Of a DNA stretch of 64,000 bases, positions 45,827 through 58,301 are shown piece by piece. The notes under the pieces are model-generated. The model made no database searches and was not told the origin of the DNA. It saw nothing but the letters and a program-made list of their open reading frames with translations. The position numbers were made by a program, and so were the translations under genes. Numbering within the stretch: the stretch's first letter is position 1; each line of letters begins with the position of its first letter. Origin of the DNA: Dioscorea cayenensis subsp. rotundata (taxonomy: Eukaryota > Streptophyta > Magnoliopsida > Dioscoreales > Dioscoreaceae); NCBI RefSeq assembly GCF_009730915.1, contig NC_052482.1, positions 1,240,001-1,304,000 of the forward strand, written 5' to 3'.

Positions 45827-46909
45827 TAAAACAGTGAGAAAATTACTGTTTATCCATCGTGAATTTCAAATATTCTTAAACAACCCCTCCAACTTTGACA
45901 AACCCCGGACAACACTTTCGTTATTATTTAAGTTCCCTTTTACCCCCTACCGTTCACTTCAAATGGGTCCATGTTATGAAATTCCATTTTTGCCCTTGAA
46001 AATGGTCGGAAAAAAACCACCCAATCACATCATGTCCGACATTTATACATATAATTTTGCATTTTTTTTTTGCCTTTCTGCTAGCTTTTTGTCAAACAAA
46101 GTTTAGAAGGTTCATCACACCTTCTTCTTCTTCTACTCATTTGGTTTGTTCGATTTGAGTTCTGTCGGTTTTCTGATAAGGTGAGAATTTCTTCGTTGCT
46201 CTCACTTTAATCATTCTGCGGGAGGGAGGGAGTAACCCAGTTTATAAAAATGCAGGTTTATTATTGAGAGTTTTTGTGGTATTGCTAGATAGAACAGGGA
46301 GGGACGAGTGCTAATGTTCATAGCGCTGACTTCTTTGAAATCGGTATTAGCTGAGATATGTGAGTGATGAGATCTCAATGTTTCCCGTGTCAGAGTGAAG
46401 TATATCACACCCGATGGATATAAAATGGTTTGTCCAATAGAAAACGAGGTTGACTTCCAGCGGTGTCACATGTACTCCATCTTCAAATGCGTTGTAGTCG
46501 ATCTTGTTGTCGAGACAGACGATGTGCCATTGTCGAATCCTATTAAAAACGAGTTCCTTTCGTTATAAAGTTCTTCTCTTTTATGTTTATCTAGTTGTAT
46601 AAGTTAATTATTATTTAACTATGCCATCTCTGTTTAAATATATTACGTTTCCATTTAAACATTGTCTTCTCCGTTTAATTTATTCTGTCTCTGTTTAAAT
46701 ATTTGACTTAACGTTTAAATTTTTAATTTATCATTTAAACATTTTATGTCTTTGCTTAAAATATTGATCGTTTTCATTTAAACTGAAGTGTTGGCGGGAA
46801 TTCGGATTCTGCGAGCGCTATAGTCCCACCCCATGGCGACCATGACGGTGTGGGATGCCTTTTTTCCTCGTCAGATTAATTTGAAGTGTTGTGACCCAAT
46901 GTTCATTGA

Positions 46910-47026
46910 TTTATTAGCGGCTACTTCACCGTCGAAAATTACAAACTGGTGTATAAGGAAGCTATATTCCCCATACCCGACAATGAGAAGCCTACGGACG
47001 AGAATCACGAAACTGTCACCGATTAG
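46910..47026 (+). pseudogene. MuDR-type transposase C-terminal remnant (copy 2)
   Basis: Counterpart of 11891-12007: encodes YFTVENYKLVYKEAIFPIPD and a stop, one residue different from copy 1 in that stretch. The SWIM-like piece upstream (about 46400-46545) is further disrupted by small indels. Confidence 0.45.
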
Positions 47027-47559
47027 GCATTGTAAATAAACAAATATTTTTTCTCGTTGTAAAGTTCTTCTCTTCTATGTTTATTTATATGTATAAGTTA
47101 ATTATTATTTAATAGTTCAAGTTTCTCTTTAAATATATCATAGACCATTTAAAAAGGGCCTTCTCTGTTTAACATTCTAGGTTTTTATTTAAATATTGGT
47201 TTTAACGTTTAATTTGCTAGTTATCGTTTAAAACTTTTACATTTCTCCTTAAACTATTGATCGTTTTCATTTAAACTGAATTAAGGATGTCGTTTAAGGA
47301 TGTCACACAAGAATTAATGAAGCCAATAAATTTTCTAAAATTTAACATAAATATCGGAAGCATATATATTTTTCCTCGTTATCAGTCAAACTCGGTCCCT
47401 CGTGCGTTTCCCTTTTATTTCTCGGATCTGAAGCGTCAACCGGATTGTGGACTTCACATCATAAATGAGAAGGAAGACCCCTTCCCTTGGACACCCCCCT
47501 CCTCCTCCTCCTCTTCCTTTGCTTCTTCTCGGATGAGTTTCTTCTTCATGCGATGGGTT

Positions 47560-47609
47560 GATTGGATTGGATTGGATTGGATTGGATTGGATTGGATTGG
47601 ATTAGATTG
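47560..47609. repeat. (ATTGG)n array
   Basis: About nine ATTGG units. Copy 1 at 12544-12565 has about four. Confidence 0.9.
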
Positions 47610-48299
47610 TTGTAAGCAAAATTTTTGCGATGGGTTTATTCGAAGAGTTATGGAGGGCTTGTATTGGACCGTATGTGGAGATCCCGCGAGTCGGCGAGAG
47701 GGTGTCCAGGATATTCGCTTCAGTCAAACCACATTTTTAAGATCAACTCTATCTTAAGTGTCATGGTCATCTTTTTCAGGAGAATCAATCAGGCCCAATC
47801 ACGCAACAAGTTAAACTATCTTTTCCTGTTGAAGTTGGAATGCCCACGTAATTGCCTAACGGGTAAGCAATGGCAGGCAAGCAATTAAGCGGGCATTTTG
47901 GCTTAGTCAGGAAAAGAAAGTTTTCACTTATTGCTTGATTGCGGAGGATTCTCCATAGGAGGATGACCATGACACATCCTTTAAGACGGAGTTGATCTAA
48001 AAAAAAAATGTGGCTCGATCGTTTATTTGGTAATTTTGATTTAGAAGCATTCTTGTAAATTTTAGATTAATTTTTATCAATAAAAATATATATTTATTTG
48101 ATAAGTTTCATGGTAGCTTGGTATTCAAACATGCACACTGATATTTAAACGGTAACATTGATATTTAAACAGGAAACGTGATAAATTAACGATTGGGGGG
48201 GAGGGGGGATGAGTAGGGAGGAGGGGATGTTGCCGTCAGGAGAGGAGGTATATCGGCTGGGCGGGGTAGGGAGGGGTTCCTCCGGAGACGAGGTATTCT

Positions 48300-51119
48300 T
48301 GTCACACCCACCCCTTCTACCGAGGTAAATGTGGCACCCATCAGTTAAAATTCCCTTTTAACCGGAAACCGACACCTGCTTTTAAATAAAAAGCGGACTC
48401 TACAAATCACAATTTACAATTTTTCACCAACTGCAGGATTCAAATACAGAAATACAACAAATATAATTACTCTAATTTGCGGGTACAACCGCTACAAGAT
48501 CACGATACCAACAAATATAAAGAAAAGTATGGGACCCACTGCAGTCTTGGACTTAACCCTGACTAGCTCTAAACTTGAACAGGCAATTTAGGGTCTTGCT
48601 CCTGCAATTACAGCACATTCAGTTGGTCGGTAGTGGCTTAATAATTTCAAATACTCAAATACAGTATATATAAAATATATAAATACCAACTTCTCAAATA
48701 ATTTTCCAACTTTTCCAAAATACCAGAATTCTAGCAAAATACATTTTTAAAGAACTTTTGAAACATAAATTCATCACAAATCAATATCAAATCAATTTTC
48801 TAGGAAAATCCAAATTGTTGTGAGAGATCGCCTCCTAAGAGCGACAATGGGCTTCGCCCCTCATCACAACCCAAAAATAACAAGTAATATAAAAAAATCC
48901 ATTCTCAATTCCACGACTGAAAAACTCTCCCCACTTAGCCGCCGTCGCGACTAGGGTTTGGGAGCCGCCAAGGTCTTCATAACCTCGACGTTGGCCCACC
49001 GGGTCCCCTGCATGTGGTGACTCGGGATCCCGATGTATCATCCAATCGTGGCTCTACGCTCCCACCGATCCGGACAAATCAACACTCGGTCCACCACGCC
49101 ACCTCTAAAGGGTCGGCCCGTGGGGACCCACTATCGCAGAGAGTCGGGCCTTAGCCCGGTCACCATCCAAACCAACATGTAAATGTAGCAATAATACAAT
49201 CTGATAAATCACATCACATGGTCCTTATCCGGGACAAGCATTCACATCACGAAAAATAAACATCATTTCCACAAAGCCAATGTCAAAAGTATAACAATCG
49301 ATAAAACCAGAGAAAATCCATATCCATGATACCATTCCTATTCCAGGGAATGAAAACCAATTCCACAAATATTGTTGGTAGAAACATTTTAAAATGCTCA
49401 CATGATTTCACAAATCATTCCAAATCAAAAGCATATATAACCATAGAAATAAATACATGAATTGAATAATTAAATCACATATATATGTATTTTCACTATT
49501 CACAAATACGTATAATTATACTGAAAACCGATGTATCAATACGATTGTTAGGAACATCAACAATGAAGTAAATATACGTATACCCTCAACATTATACTGC
49601 CAATTAAACATGATAAAAAAAGAAATACTTAAACAATTAGTTTCAAAAATACTAGCCATTAAATAATTATTTCAAAAATAATAATAATTAATCAATTATT
49701 TAAAAATAATAGCCACTACCAACTCACTCCCGTGTCCTTGGGTTCCTTCCCTAGACCGAAACTCCCTCCCAAGATCGAATAACACCTAACAAGTAATAAT
49801 ATAATAAAAATAAATATCACATTTAAAACCCAAAATAAAAATACAATAAACAACAATAGACTCTCTATTGGGCCCACTCACTCCAATCGGTTAAAAACCC
49901 GACCTGCATTATCCAACTGGCTTTCAGCTTGACTTAAACCAACTCAATTTAGACTAAACACGCTTAAAACCAATCTGAACCAATCTCAATTCCATTGAAC
50001 CAAGCTCAATTGCACTCGAACCAAGCTTAATTGCACTGAACCAAACTCAATCAAACTGAACCAGCTTGAACCAACTCAATTCTTATTCAAAAATCCATTG
50101 AACCAACTTGGTTCAGCCCAAAAACCCTTAGCCCAAATCAACTGAACCCAAACCCAAACTATCTCAACTTGATTTGATCAGCCCTAACTTAACCAAATCA
50201 ATTCAACTCAACCAAATCAATTTCAACTTGGTTTGATCCAACCAAAATCAATTTGGTTAAACCCAACAAATCAATTCAACCATCTTCATTAACACCTTAA
50301 TCATCATCATCATCAACTTAATTAACTAAACCAAATTTTAATCTCGGTGCTACAGTAATTGCTACAGTAATCCCTAAGAACCCTCATCTCCATTTCAAGC
50401 TGATTTTCAACTCGAATACTAGGTTTTTCAAAACAATTTCATACACTCATCATCTACAATAATTAAACATGCTTTTTCAACCCAAATAAATCATTTTTTT
50501 CTTCATCAAATCCACCAAATACATACACACATACATTCAAGTATACCAATAAATAAATCATCACAATACTTTACCAAACAATACTTCATCCTATTCTCCC
50601 TCCATCAGCACAAAAGCTCCATCACTCCCATTTTTAACTCACGGTTTCATCGTAGCAGGAAAAGAATGAGAAGGAGATGAAGAAGCATGAACACTCAAGA
50701 GTCTAGATTTTTCTCCCAATGAAGTTTTCAGCCAAAAATTTACATTTAGTCCCTCAAAAACTTAACTTCTACAAGTCAGTCCCTGCAAAAACTCACAAAT
50801 GGTCCCTGAATTATGAAATAGTATTCTCAAAAAGGTCCTTGGAAACTATCAAATGGTCCCTGAAGTATAACACAATATTTCAAAAAGGTCCCTACCGCCT
50901 TACCTTTCAGTCCTTGGTTTCCGAAATATTTTTATATCAATCCTTTTTCTATTACTCTTTAACCCAAAAATCTTTTAAAAAAACTTTTTACACTTAAGTC
51001 CTTGTTCAGTCCACTTGGGGTTTCTCAACAAGATTACTCGTAGAAAAATTCTTATCGCATCGTAGTAATACCCCTCGAATATATTTTCCAAATGATATGT
51101 AAAGGTTCGAGGTATTACA
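48300..51119. mobile_element. Solo LTR (Ty3/gypsy-like), 2820 bp
   Basis: Starts TGTCACACCC and ends GGTATTACA, so TGT...ACA termini, flanked by an exact 5-bp duplication ATTCT (48295-48299 and 51120-51124). Copy 1 has a single ATTCT at 13223-13227 with continuous flanks, a true empty site. No gag-pol coding region or second LTR is present, so this is a solo LTR left by LTR-LTR recombination. TGTCACACCC starts and multi-kb LTRs are typical of plant Ty3/gypsy chromoviruses; the lineage is not determined. Transcriptional orientation is not resolved. Confidence 0.88.
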
Positions 51120-51423
51120 ATTCTAGCGCTGTTGGGTCACGTCATTAGGTGAACAGGGCGTCGAGGCGCTCAAGAGGATGACTCGTCATCCCCGCCTTTC
51201 ACGCCGATGGTTCGGGAGCAATAGCATCCCCCCGGTGGATAGCCCGAACGAATATTTGATATTTGTTCATCCACATTCGCCGCGACCAGCTCAGAAAGCT
51301 AACATATTTAAACAACATAATGTCAGTGAAGAGCATTCAATTTAAACAATAGGAAATGGTTTTAAACAGGTAATCCAATTATTTAAACAGTGTAGTTATT
51401 TTTTTAAATGATATCCCAAATAC

Positions 51424-52226
51424 TTAAACACCAATCCAAAAATTTAAACACCAATTCATATTTTTAAACAGAAAAGCTTGATATTTAAACGGAAACTCAT
51501 GATTTATTAACTCCTTTCCTTCGAGCGATGGCAATATTGCTTCTATCCTCGCTTGCTTCCGGTAACTACTTTCACCGAAGCACAGCATCCTCGGGGTCTT
51601 GCCAAATCGCACCTTTTTTTCCAGATGCCCGGTCACTCATAAAACCAAATGTTCGGGCATGCACCGAGCAACCTTTCGACGTACTGCTGCTCGCTTTCCG
51701 CGCGATCTCGCTAGCACCAGAGCGGCCGCTGGGACGTCCCTCCATCGTGCACTGCAGGCCGCCAGTGTCCATGCGTATCTTCCTATGCCAGGTAGATCAT
51801 CGACGTAATCTATGATCCAATTCGGAACCGAGCATGAGGTATGTGGGAAGAGGATTGTACCCATGAGGTACACCATCAGGAGTTTGACAAAATTTTCTTC
51901 TTCTCCCCTCTGCCGAACAAGCTGGTCAAGTGTTCACTTGATGGAGTTTCTGTGTCTCTCGTAGGCTTTCGAAAATATCTATCTTTAAAAACGGAATGTG
52001 CTTTCTTCTTTTTCTGAAATACGACTGCGTCTCCATCACAATGTAGTCCAAGAACGAGAGCCAAATCTTCGGGCCTAAAACTTATCAAGCTACCCCCGAT
52101 CCTGAATTTGTTGGTGCAGCTATCATATCTCTGCAGCAAAGAATCAAGGAGGGTCCTCTCTTGGAACATAACTTCAATCTCGGTGAATGCTACAAACTCA
52201 GCCAAAGTCTCCACTACCGGTGTCAA
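51424..52226 (-). pseudogene. Cargo gene remnant of element A (copy 2)
   Basis: Counterpart of 14330-13525. The first piece (52226-51876) is open with a few substitutions. The middle region reads through where copy 1 has a stop (YVDDLPGIGRYAWT), but small indels around 51620-51740 break the GCSVALNIWFYEL segment that is open in copy 1. Neither copy is intact. Confidence 0.5.
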
Positions 52227-53139
52227 GTAACATCGCCATTAACTAGGTTGACCGCCATAATCACAAGCCTGCGACAATAACCACACATTAAACAGTATTC
52301 AGATAAATTTAAGCAGAAAGTAAAGGTTTTTAAACGAAGACATAAATAGTTAAATGGTAACCTCATTATATAAGCAGAAACAATAAATCTTACAAGGAAA
52401 CCTCAAAATGTTTAAATAAATTCCAATACTTAAACAGAAACCACATTTTTAAAACTGCAACTATATTAACTTAAACGGAAACCTACATTGTAAACATTAC
52501 ACAACATAACTATCAAAAAATCTCTTTCGTACACAGACGAAGCTGAAAACAAAAACAAAACCCTAGCCGATAAATCTCCCTGCAGATTTCAATATCATCC
52601 AATAAAAACAAGACAACAAAACAAAACAGAGAAATCTTTGTCTAACAGAATTGTTTATTAAAAAAAAACCTCTAAACACAACTTCTTCAACGGCGTCCGC
52701 CTCGGCTCAATACTTTAGATTGCACACTGATGGAATGCCGAATACTTGAGCGGGAATTCTTCTTCGAGAGAATGATGGAAAGCGATGTTCTTTTTCGATA
52801 CAATGATGCCCAGGCGGAGACAACTTTGGAAATGGAAAAGCTAAAGAGGTGAAGAAAAAAAAAGTTTAATCGGCGGCAGTAAGAGTCTCTAGGGTTTAAC
52901 TGAAAAAGTAACCCCCCACTTCCTCTCAAACTGGGAACATGATTGCACTGCCACGACTCCCCATACAAAGGGTAAATTCGTCTATAAAATTCAAATATAA
53001 TTCTGTTAACCACCGTTACATGCTTGGGGGGTTTAAAAATTATTATATTTAAAAGGAAGGGCTTTTTAAGGATAGTCAAATTAAGAGGGTGTTTTTGTGC
53101 ATATTGCAAACTTATAGGGGTGTTTTTGGCAATTTCCAC

Positions 53140-53672
53140 TAAAACACTTATATAAGGACTATATTAATGAAGAATAAAAATATTTATTAACATTAACAAA
53201 AAAATAAAATTATTTTTGAAAAAAAACTAAAATGCAATATTTTAATTTTAATTAACATTAATTAAAATTAAAATGCAATTAATTAAATTAAAAAAATTTC
53301 CCATCAATCAAACATATAAAAATATTCCATTTTAACCCCACCCCACACTCTTTTCTTAAAGCTTCGCATATAAAAATATGAGAATGAGAGTGACCTCGTT
53401 CTCATTCTTTTCACACCTTTATCTAATAAATAAATAATAATAATAATAATAATAATAATATAATTAATTATTAGGTCATTCTCATTCTTTTCACACCTTT
53501 ATCTACTAAAAACAATAAAAATAGAAATAAAAATAAAAGTAAAATTATTTATTATTCATCTAATTATTATTTTACGCAATAATAATAGTAATTAATTAAT
53601 TAATTAATATTTATATATATATTGAGCTCCGTCTCTTTGGCATCTATCTCTTTCTCTAGGGTTTCAGTGGCA
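53140..53672. promoter_or_regulatory. Upstream region of the OB-fold gene (copy 2)
   Basis: As in copy 1, but the palindrome is shortened by about 40 bp and the microsatellite between the ATTCTCATTCTTTTCACACC repeats is mainly AAT instead of AAAT. The TTTCTCTAGGGTTTC leader is unchanged. Confidence 0.5.
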
Positions 53673-56600
53673 ATGGCGACGGCTTCAGCGCAGGGGCCAA
53701 CGACGAAGAGGAAGCCAATCTTCACCAAGGTCGATCAGCTCAAGCCTGGAACCAATGGCCACACGCTCACGCTTAAGGTTCTCAGCTCCAAGCCGGTGCC
53801 GCAGAAGATCCGCCCCGCTACCTCCCAACTCCGCCAAACCCGCATCGCCGAGTGCGTCGTCGGAGACGAGACCGGAACCATCATCTTCACCGCCCGGAAC
53901 GACCAAGGTCGGATCTTTTTACCTATTTCTCCCTTTCTTCATTAATCCATGTGAATGTCTGATTTAGGTTTTTATTTTGCACATGTGTCTGTGAATTTTC
54001 AATCCCTGTTCATATCTTGGAGGAATTTATACTCTTATTTGGTTTTAGGATTAGTGTTGGAATGCATCTTATTGTTTGATTTAACTATATATTTTTGCAT
54101 TGAATTTTGAATTGTTAAATTGTGAATATGACTGTTTGTATGTATTCCCTTAAATTATTGCATGTTTTTGTTGTTATATGTTCAACAAATCAATCTTTGC
54201 AAGTATGCGCTTCAAAGTTTCTATTTTTCCAAGTTTATGTTTTGATTTGTCAATGGGTTGATTGAAGTTTTGAGATTTCAATGACATGCTTATGCTTATA
54301 TTGGATGAACCTCAACAAGAATAAGTAAAAGTCATGTCATTTGATGGAGACTTAAGGGTTTATATCTCTAGAGATATTCTGTGGTGCCTTGTGCATATGT
54401 GCAAAGATTTAATATTTGTCAAGGGCGTCGGAAGGTGATATCATCGTTGATGGCCATTTTTGCGAAATAAATCCTTGATAGAGCTCGTAATTATGACCTT
54501 TGTAGCAATTTTCAATTAGATCTGACTGAGAAGTTGATTAAAGTAAAGAAAGAAATGGTTGTGTAAGACCTTTAAGTAAGAGTGTCAATCCTTTGTTTGC
54601 ATTCCACTTCTTTCTGCTTTTTTAAAGGAGTTTGATCGATCATGGTGTCATTAATGATGCTTTTTATATCTAATTTGTCAATAAGTGTTATTATTCTTTT
54701 TTATTTTGATGTGAGTTGTCTAAAATATTCTAAGTAAAGAAAGAGAATTTTCATGTTAAGTCAATCTGTCAACAAGTACAATAAGCTCATTGGTTGCATA
54801 GACTAATTTGATGATTTATACAAAGAATGCTTTCTTACATATTGAGATTTCTTTCGAGCTTTTATATAAATGGTTGTTGGTGGTTTTAGATCATAGAGGC
54901 TGAAAATGTCAAAGACATGACCTCTGCAAATTATATATGATCAAATTTGAGTTTTTTTTTTACCTAAATCACTGTATGGGAGACAACAGGTGATATTTGT
55001 AATTTAATGTTCGGCGACAAACTTAGTTGATGTATATAAAACAATATAAAACAGTGTCTTGCTAATTTTGAGTTCTTCTTTCTCCATGAAACTATTTGTC
55101 CTTTGTCTTTCAGACACTTGAATGCCTTTTTGAAGCCACTACTATTTATTTGTTAGGGAGAAAACTAAAAAGTGAAGATAGCAGGTTAGTGCAAAGAGGA
55201 TTGTTGCAGCACTGTTTTAATTGTGCTGAAAGAGGTTCTCTGTCCATTTCTTCTATATGGCAAAGAAAAGTGAGCCACCTTTTAAATCCTCAACTGTTCC
55301 TTCAGAAGTACCAGTGGCCCCTACAATTTGTTAAGGTGAGGGCCTTAACATAGGAGACATGCTAAAGGATGAAGCGATAGGTCTAGACTTATCATGAAAT
55401 TAACTTAACATTGGAGGATAGAAAGCCATTTTCATTTAAATTTCTTCTTCTAGATGATAAGGTGGTGATAATTTATGATGGCGATGTTATTCCATCAGCA
55501 ATGTCTACATGTGGGGTTTAACAAAAATTATTCAAGAGTCTGTCCTAGTGGATTTATTGATTTCCCCTGCAGGATGTGCAAACAAGCAAGCTTGCATAAT
55601 TTTATGACTTGAATGTTACACTTGAGGCCTCATGATCTATTCATAAATAGCTTGCATCAGTTGAATGAGGGAGCTGTCATACTAGATATCTAGAGTCATG
55701 ATGTTTTAAATATTTACCAAAGATAAATAAATTTGATGCATATTTTTTATTATGGGCCTTCCATTTTGTGATCATCTGGTCAATCATACAAATCTTTTGT
55801 ATCTATATGTACGAAAACATGATGTTCCATTAGCCAGTTTAGGTGCGAATTGCATAAAATGGAGGCTGATCGGTATTTCCTGCGGCAATAAGTGCTTTCA
55901 GGCACCGCAGAATGATGGGGATCCAATGAAATCTTTATTTGAGTCTTGACTTGGGATCCACAATATATTTGGTCTGCTGGTATTTTAATTAGAGGTAGTT
56001 ATACTACTCTGGTTTGTTAAGTCTAACATAAGGCTTGCTGGAACAAAGCTAGTTAATCCGCCATCATCTAGTGTTCAATTGCAAAAGCTTTAAAGCTTCT
56101 AGTGTGAAGTGTGAAGTGTGAAGTGTGAACTTATTTAGTGAACTGCATAGCTGAAAGCATCTGAAAAAGACAAACTCCACATTCTTATCGTACTTGCTGA
56201 AAATGGAATAGTACTTAAAATGAGTGTTCACAAAAGGAAAAATCTTTAATTACTTGGCATTGTTTTTATATGTTACAACAGAGATTAGTATCAAGAATGA
56301 GATTTTAAGGCTTATTGATCTGCTAAACTTAGAGTCTTTCATGATGACTACAGTTTCCAAACTTATCTGTATCTGCTCCAGCAAAAGTGGCTGAACTTTG
56401 TCTTTCATGAATCTATGTTGGCTGTCTTTGTCTTAGCCAATCATTCTATCAATTTTGATACCTTTTCGTATGTTAATCTTGTTACATGTTCAGTCGAGAA
56501 ACTTGGTGCATATTGCATATGAACCAAAACAAACAAACTAATATTTAACGGCAAAAATTCTTCGTCCTGTTCCTTCATCTCTTGAAAAATTACATTATTC

Positions 56601-56821
56601 ACCCAAATTTGATAATGAGCTATCAACCTGTCCCTTTATTTCGAGTTGATTTAATGAAGCCAGACGGCACTGTGATTGTCCTAGCGCAAAAGATCGACAT
56701 GTTCAAGGGATCAATGAGGTTGGCAGTCGACAAATGGGGTCGTGTCGAGGTTACTGAACCTGCTACCTTTACAGTAAAAGAAGACAACAATCTGTCTCTG
56801 GTGGAATATAGAGCTGGTTAA
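53673..56821 (+). CDS. At4g28440-like OB-fold protein (copy 2, altered C-terminus)
   Basis: Exons 53673-53907 and 56646-56821, 136 residues. Exon 1 gives the same protein as copy 1. Exon 2 differs in three ways. The acceptor is TTTCGAG|TTGATT instead of TTTCAG|TTGATT, with a lost poly-T run. VRNAKID becomes VLAQKID through compensating small indels. A one-base insertion after GGAATAT replaces ELVNVVEE with RAG and a stop. Downstream sequence also has many single-base indels. Either this allele or paralogue is mildly damaged or the base sequence is poorly polished here; the clustering favours the latter. Confidence 0.8.
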
Positions 56822-58301
56822 TGATCGTCGAAGAATGAACAAAAACTATTTAGAAAGCCTTTTTACAGGCTTTAATCTAATATCGCTCGGGTCAATAGCT
56901 ACTATGTCATCGCAAAGCTGATTGTCACTATAACATACAAAATCTCAAAGAAGCTAGCTATGCTCATGTTAACACGTATTATTTATTCGATGGCGTAGAG
57001 TTTGGGGATATAAAACATACAAAAGAAATAGTTAGCGATGAGTAACGCTATTGTATTGAATAGGCTTTTCTAATTGAATCTATATCATATAACATGAAAT
57101 CTGAGAAAGAAATAATTAGTTATTGCTTTAATTGCATAAGTTTGTGATGCAGGGACTACCACATGACATTCAACACAGGCTTGCATTACCAAATGAAAAT
57201 TTCATTGAAGAATGAGTTACCAGAAAGCTAGATGTAATGAGGGTGGTTGTTATGTGATTGTTTAAAATAATTAGATTTTAAACATGGTACTGATTAATTG
57301 TTAGATATTATCATGATTAGATTTAGTCAATTTGGTACAAAAATTATTATGATGTTAAACTTCTATTAACCTGCTTAAATTTGTTGGTTTGATTATAACA
57401 AAATTGAAGAGTTAAGTAGAAAAATTTTAAGCTCTTATTAGCAAGGTAAGAAAATAAGAATTCTCTTCTCCTTTTCTCTGCTCAAGAGTTCTTCCTGTTT
57501 ACTGGAAGAATTGAGTTACTTATCATTGAAAGTTTAGGAAGGAAAATAAAAGAAGGGTTATAAGAGGGTACTTCCTTTGTTTGAATATATATTTTTTTAA
57601 ATTTAATGAAAGTAAAAAAATGATTAACTCTGACTCTTCGTAACCTCGTTTTTTTTACCTTGACTTGGAGCGTCGAGGAGGGAATGAAGCTTCAAAAAAA
57701 TCTATAACTTCTAAAATACTATAATAACCTTAAATTTTTAAATTAATTATAAAATCTTACTTTATAATATAACTATAAGTGACAAATCATATTATTATAC
57801 ATCTTTTACTTTCCTTTCCCTTGTCTAGCTTTATTAAATAACCCTTTTTTTTTCTCTTTTGATTACCCAAACGAAGATTCAATCCTTCTTTTTCTTTTCC
57901 ATGTTTTTTTTTCCTTACTTTCCTTTTTTACTTTTGAATCCAGATACTATATTAATTTCAAAGGATAATTGATCCTCCTTAATTGGTACACCTGACAAAA
58001 ACCAGAAATTCTGACCTATTGTCCTCAAACTACTACTACTCAAAGAAATACAGTAATACAAAGATGACAGATTTAATCTTATGAGCAGCAATTCAGAACA
58101 GAAACGATTGAATCATAAGGTATGAAATACATGATTCTCTAAAGTTCAGAGACAATATTATTATCTTGGTATATAAATGTACACCAAGAATATCAACAAC
58201 GAAAACCGACAGCAAACAAGCTAGTCTCTGACTGAAACAAAGCATTCATTTGTAATAGAACCACATGAAACAGTATTTTCCACCTGAATTTTAAATTTGT
58301 T
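56822..58301. other. Convergent 3' intergenic region, copy 2
   Basis: Counterpart of 19012-20503, with shorter A and T runs and a small deletion near 57187. No gene. Confidence 0.5.

Larger units (their letters stand above)
45836..53139. mobile_element. Mutator-like element A (copy 2), split by a solo LTR
   Basis: Flanks TAAAACAGT (45827-45835) and TAAAACACT (53140-53148) match the copy 1 insertion site, so both block copies descend from one insertion event. Without the 2820-bp LTR and its 5-bp duplication the element would be about 4.5 kb. It contains the same transposase and cargo remnants and TTTAAAC arrays, with unit-number differences (extra units near 46690-46740 and 48145; one missing near 52335). 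Confidence 0.82.
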
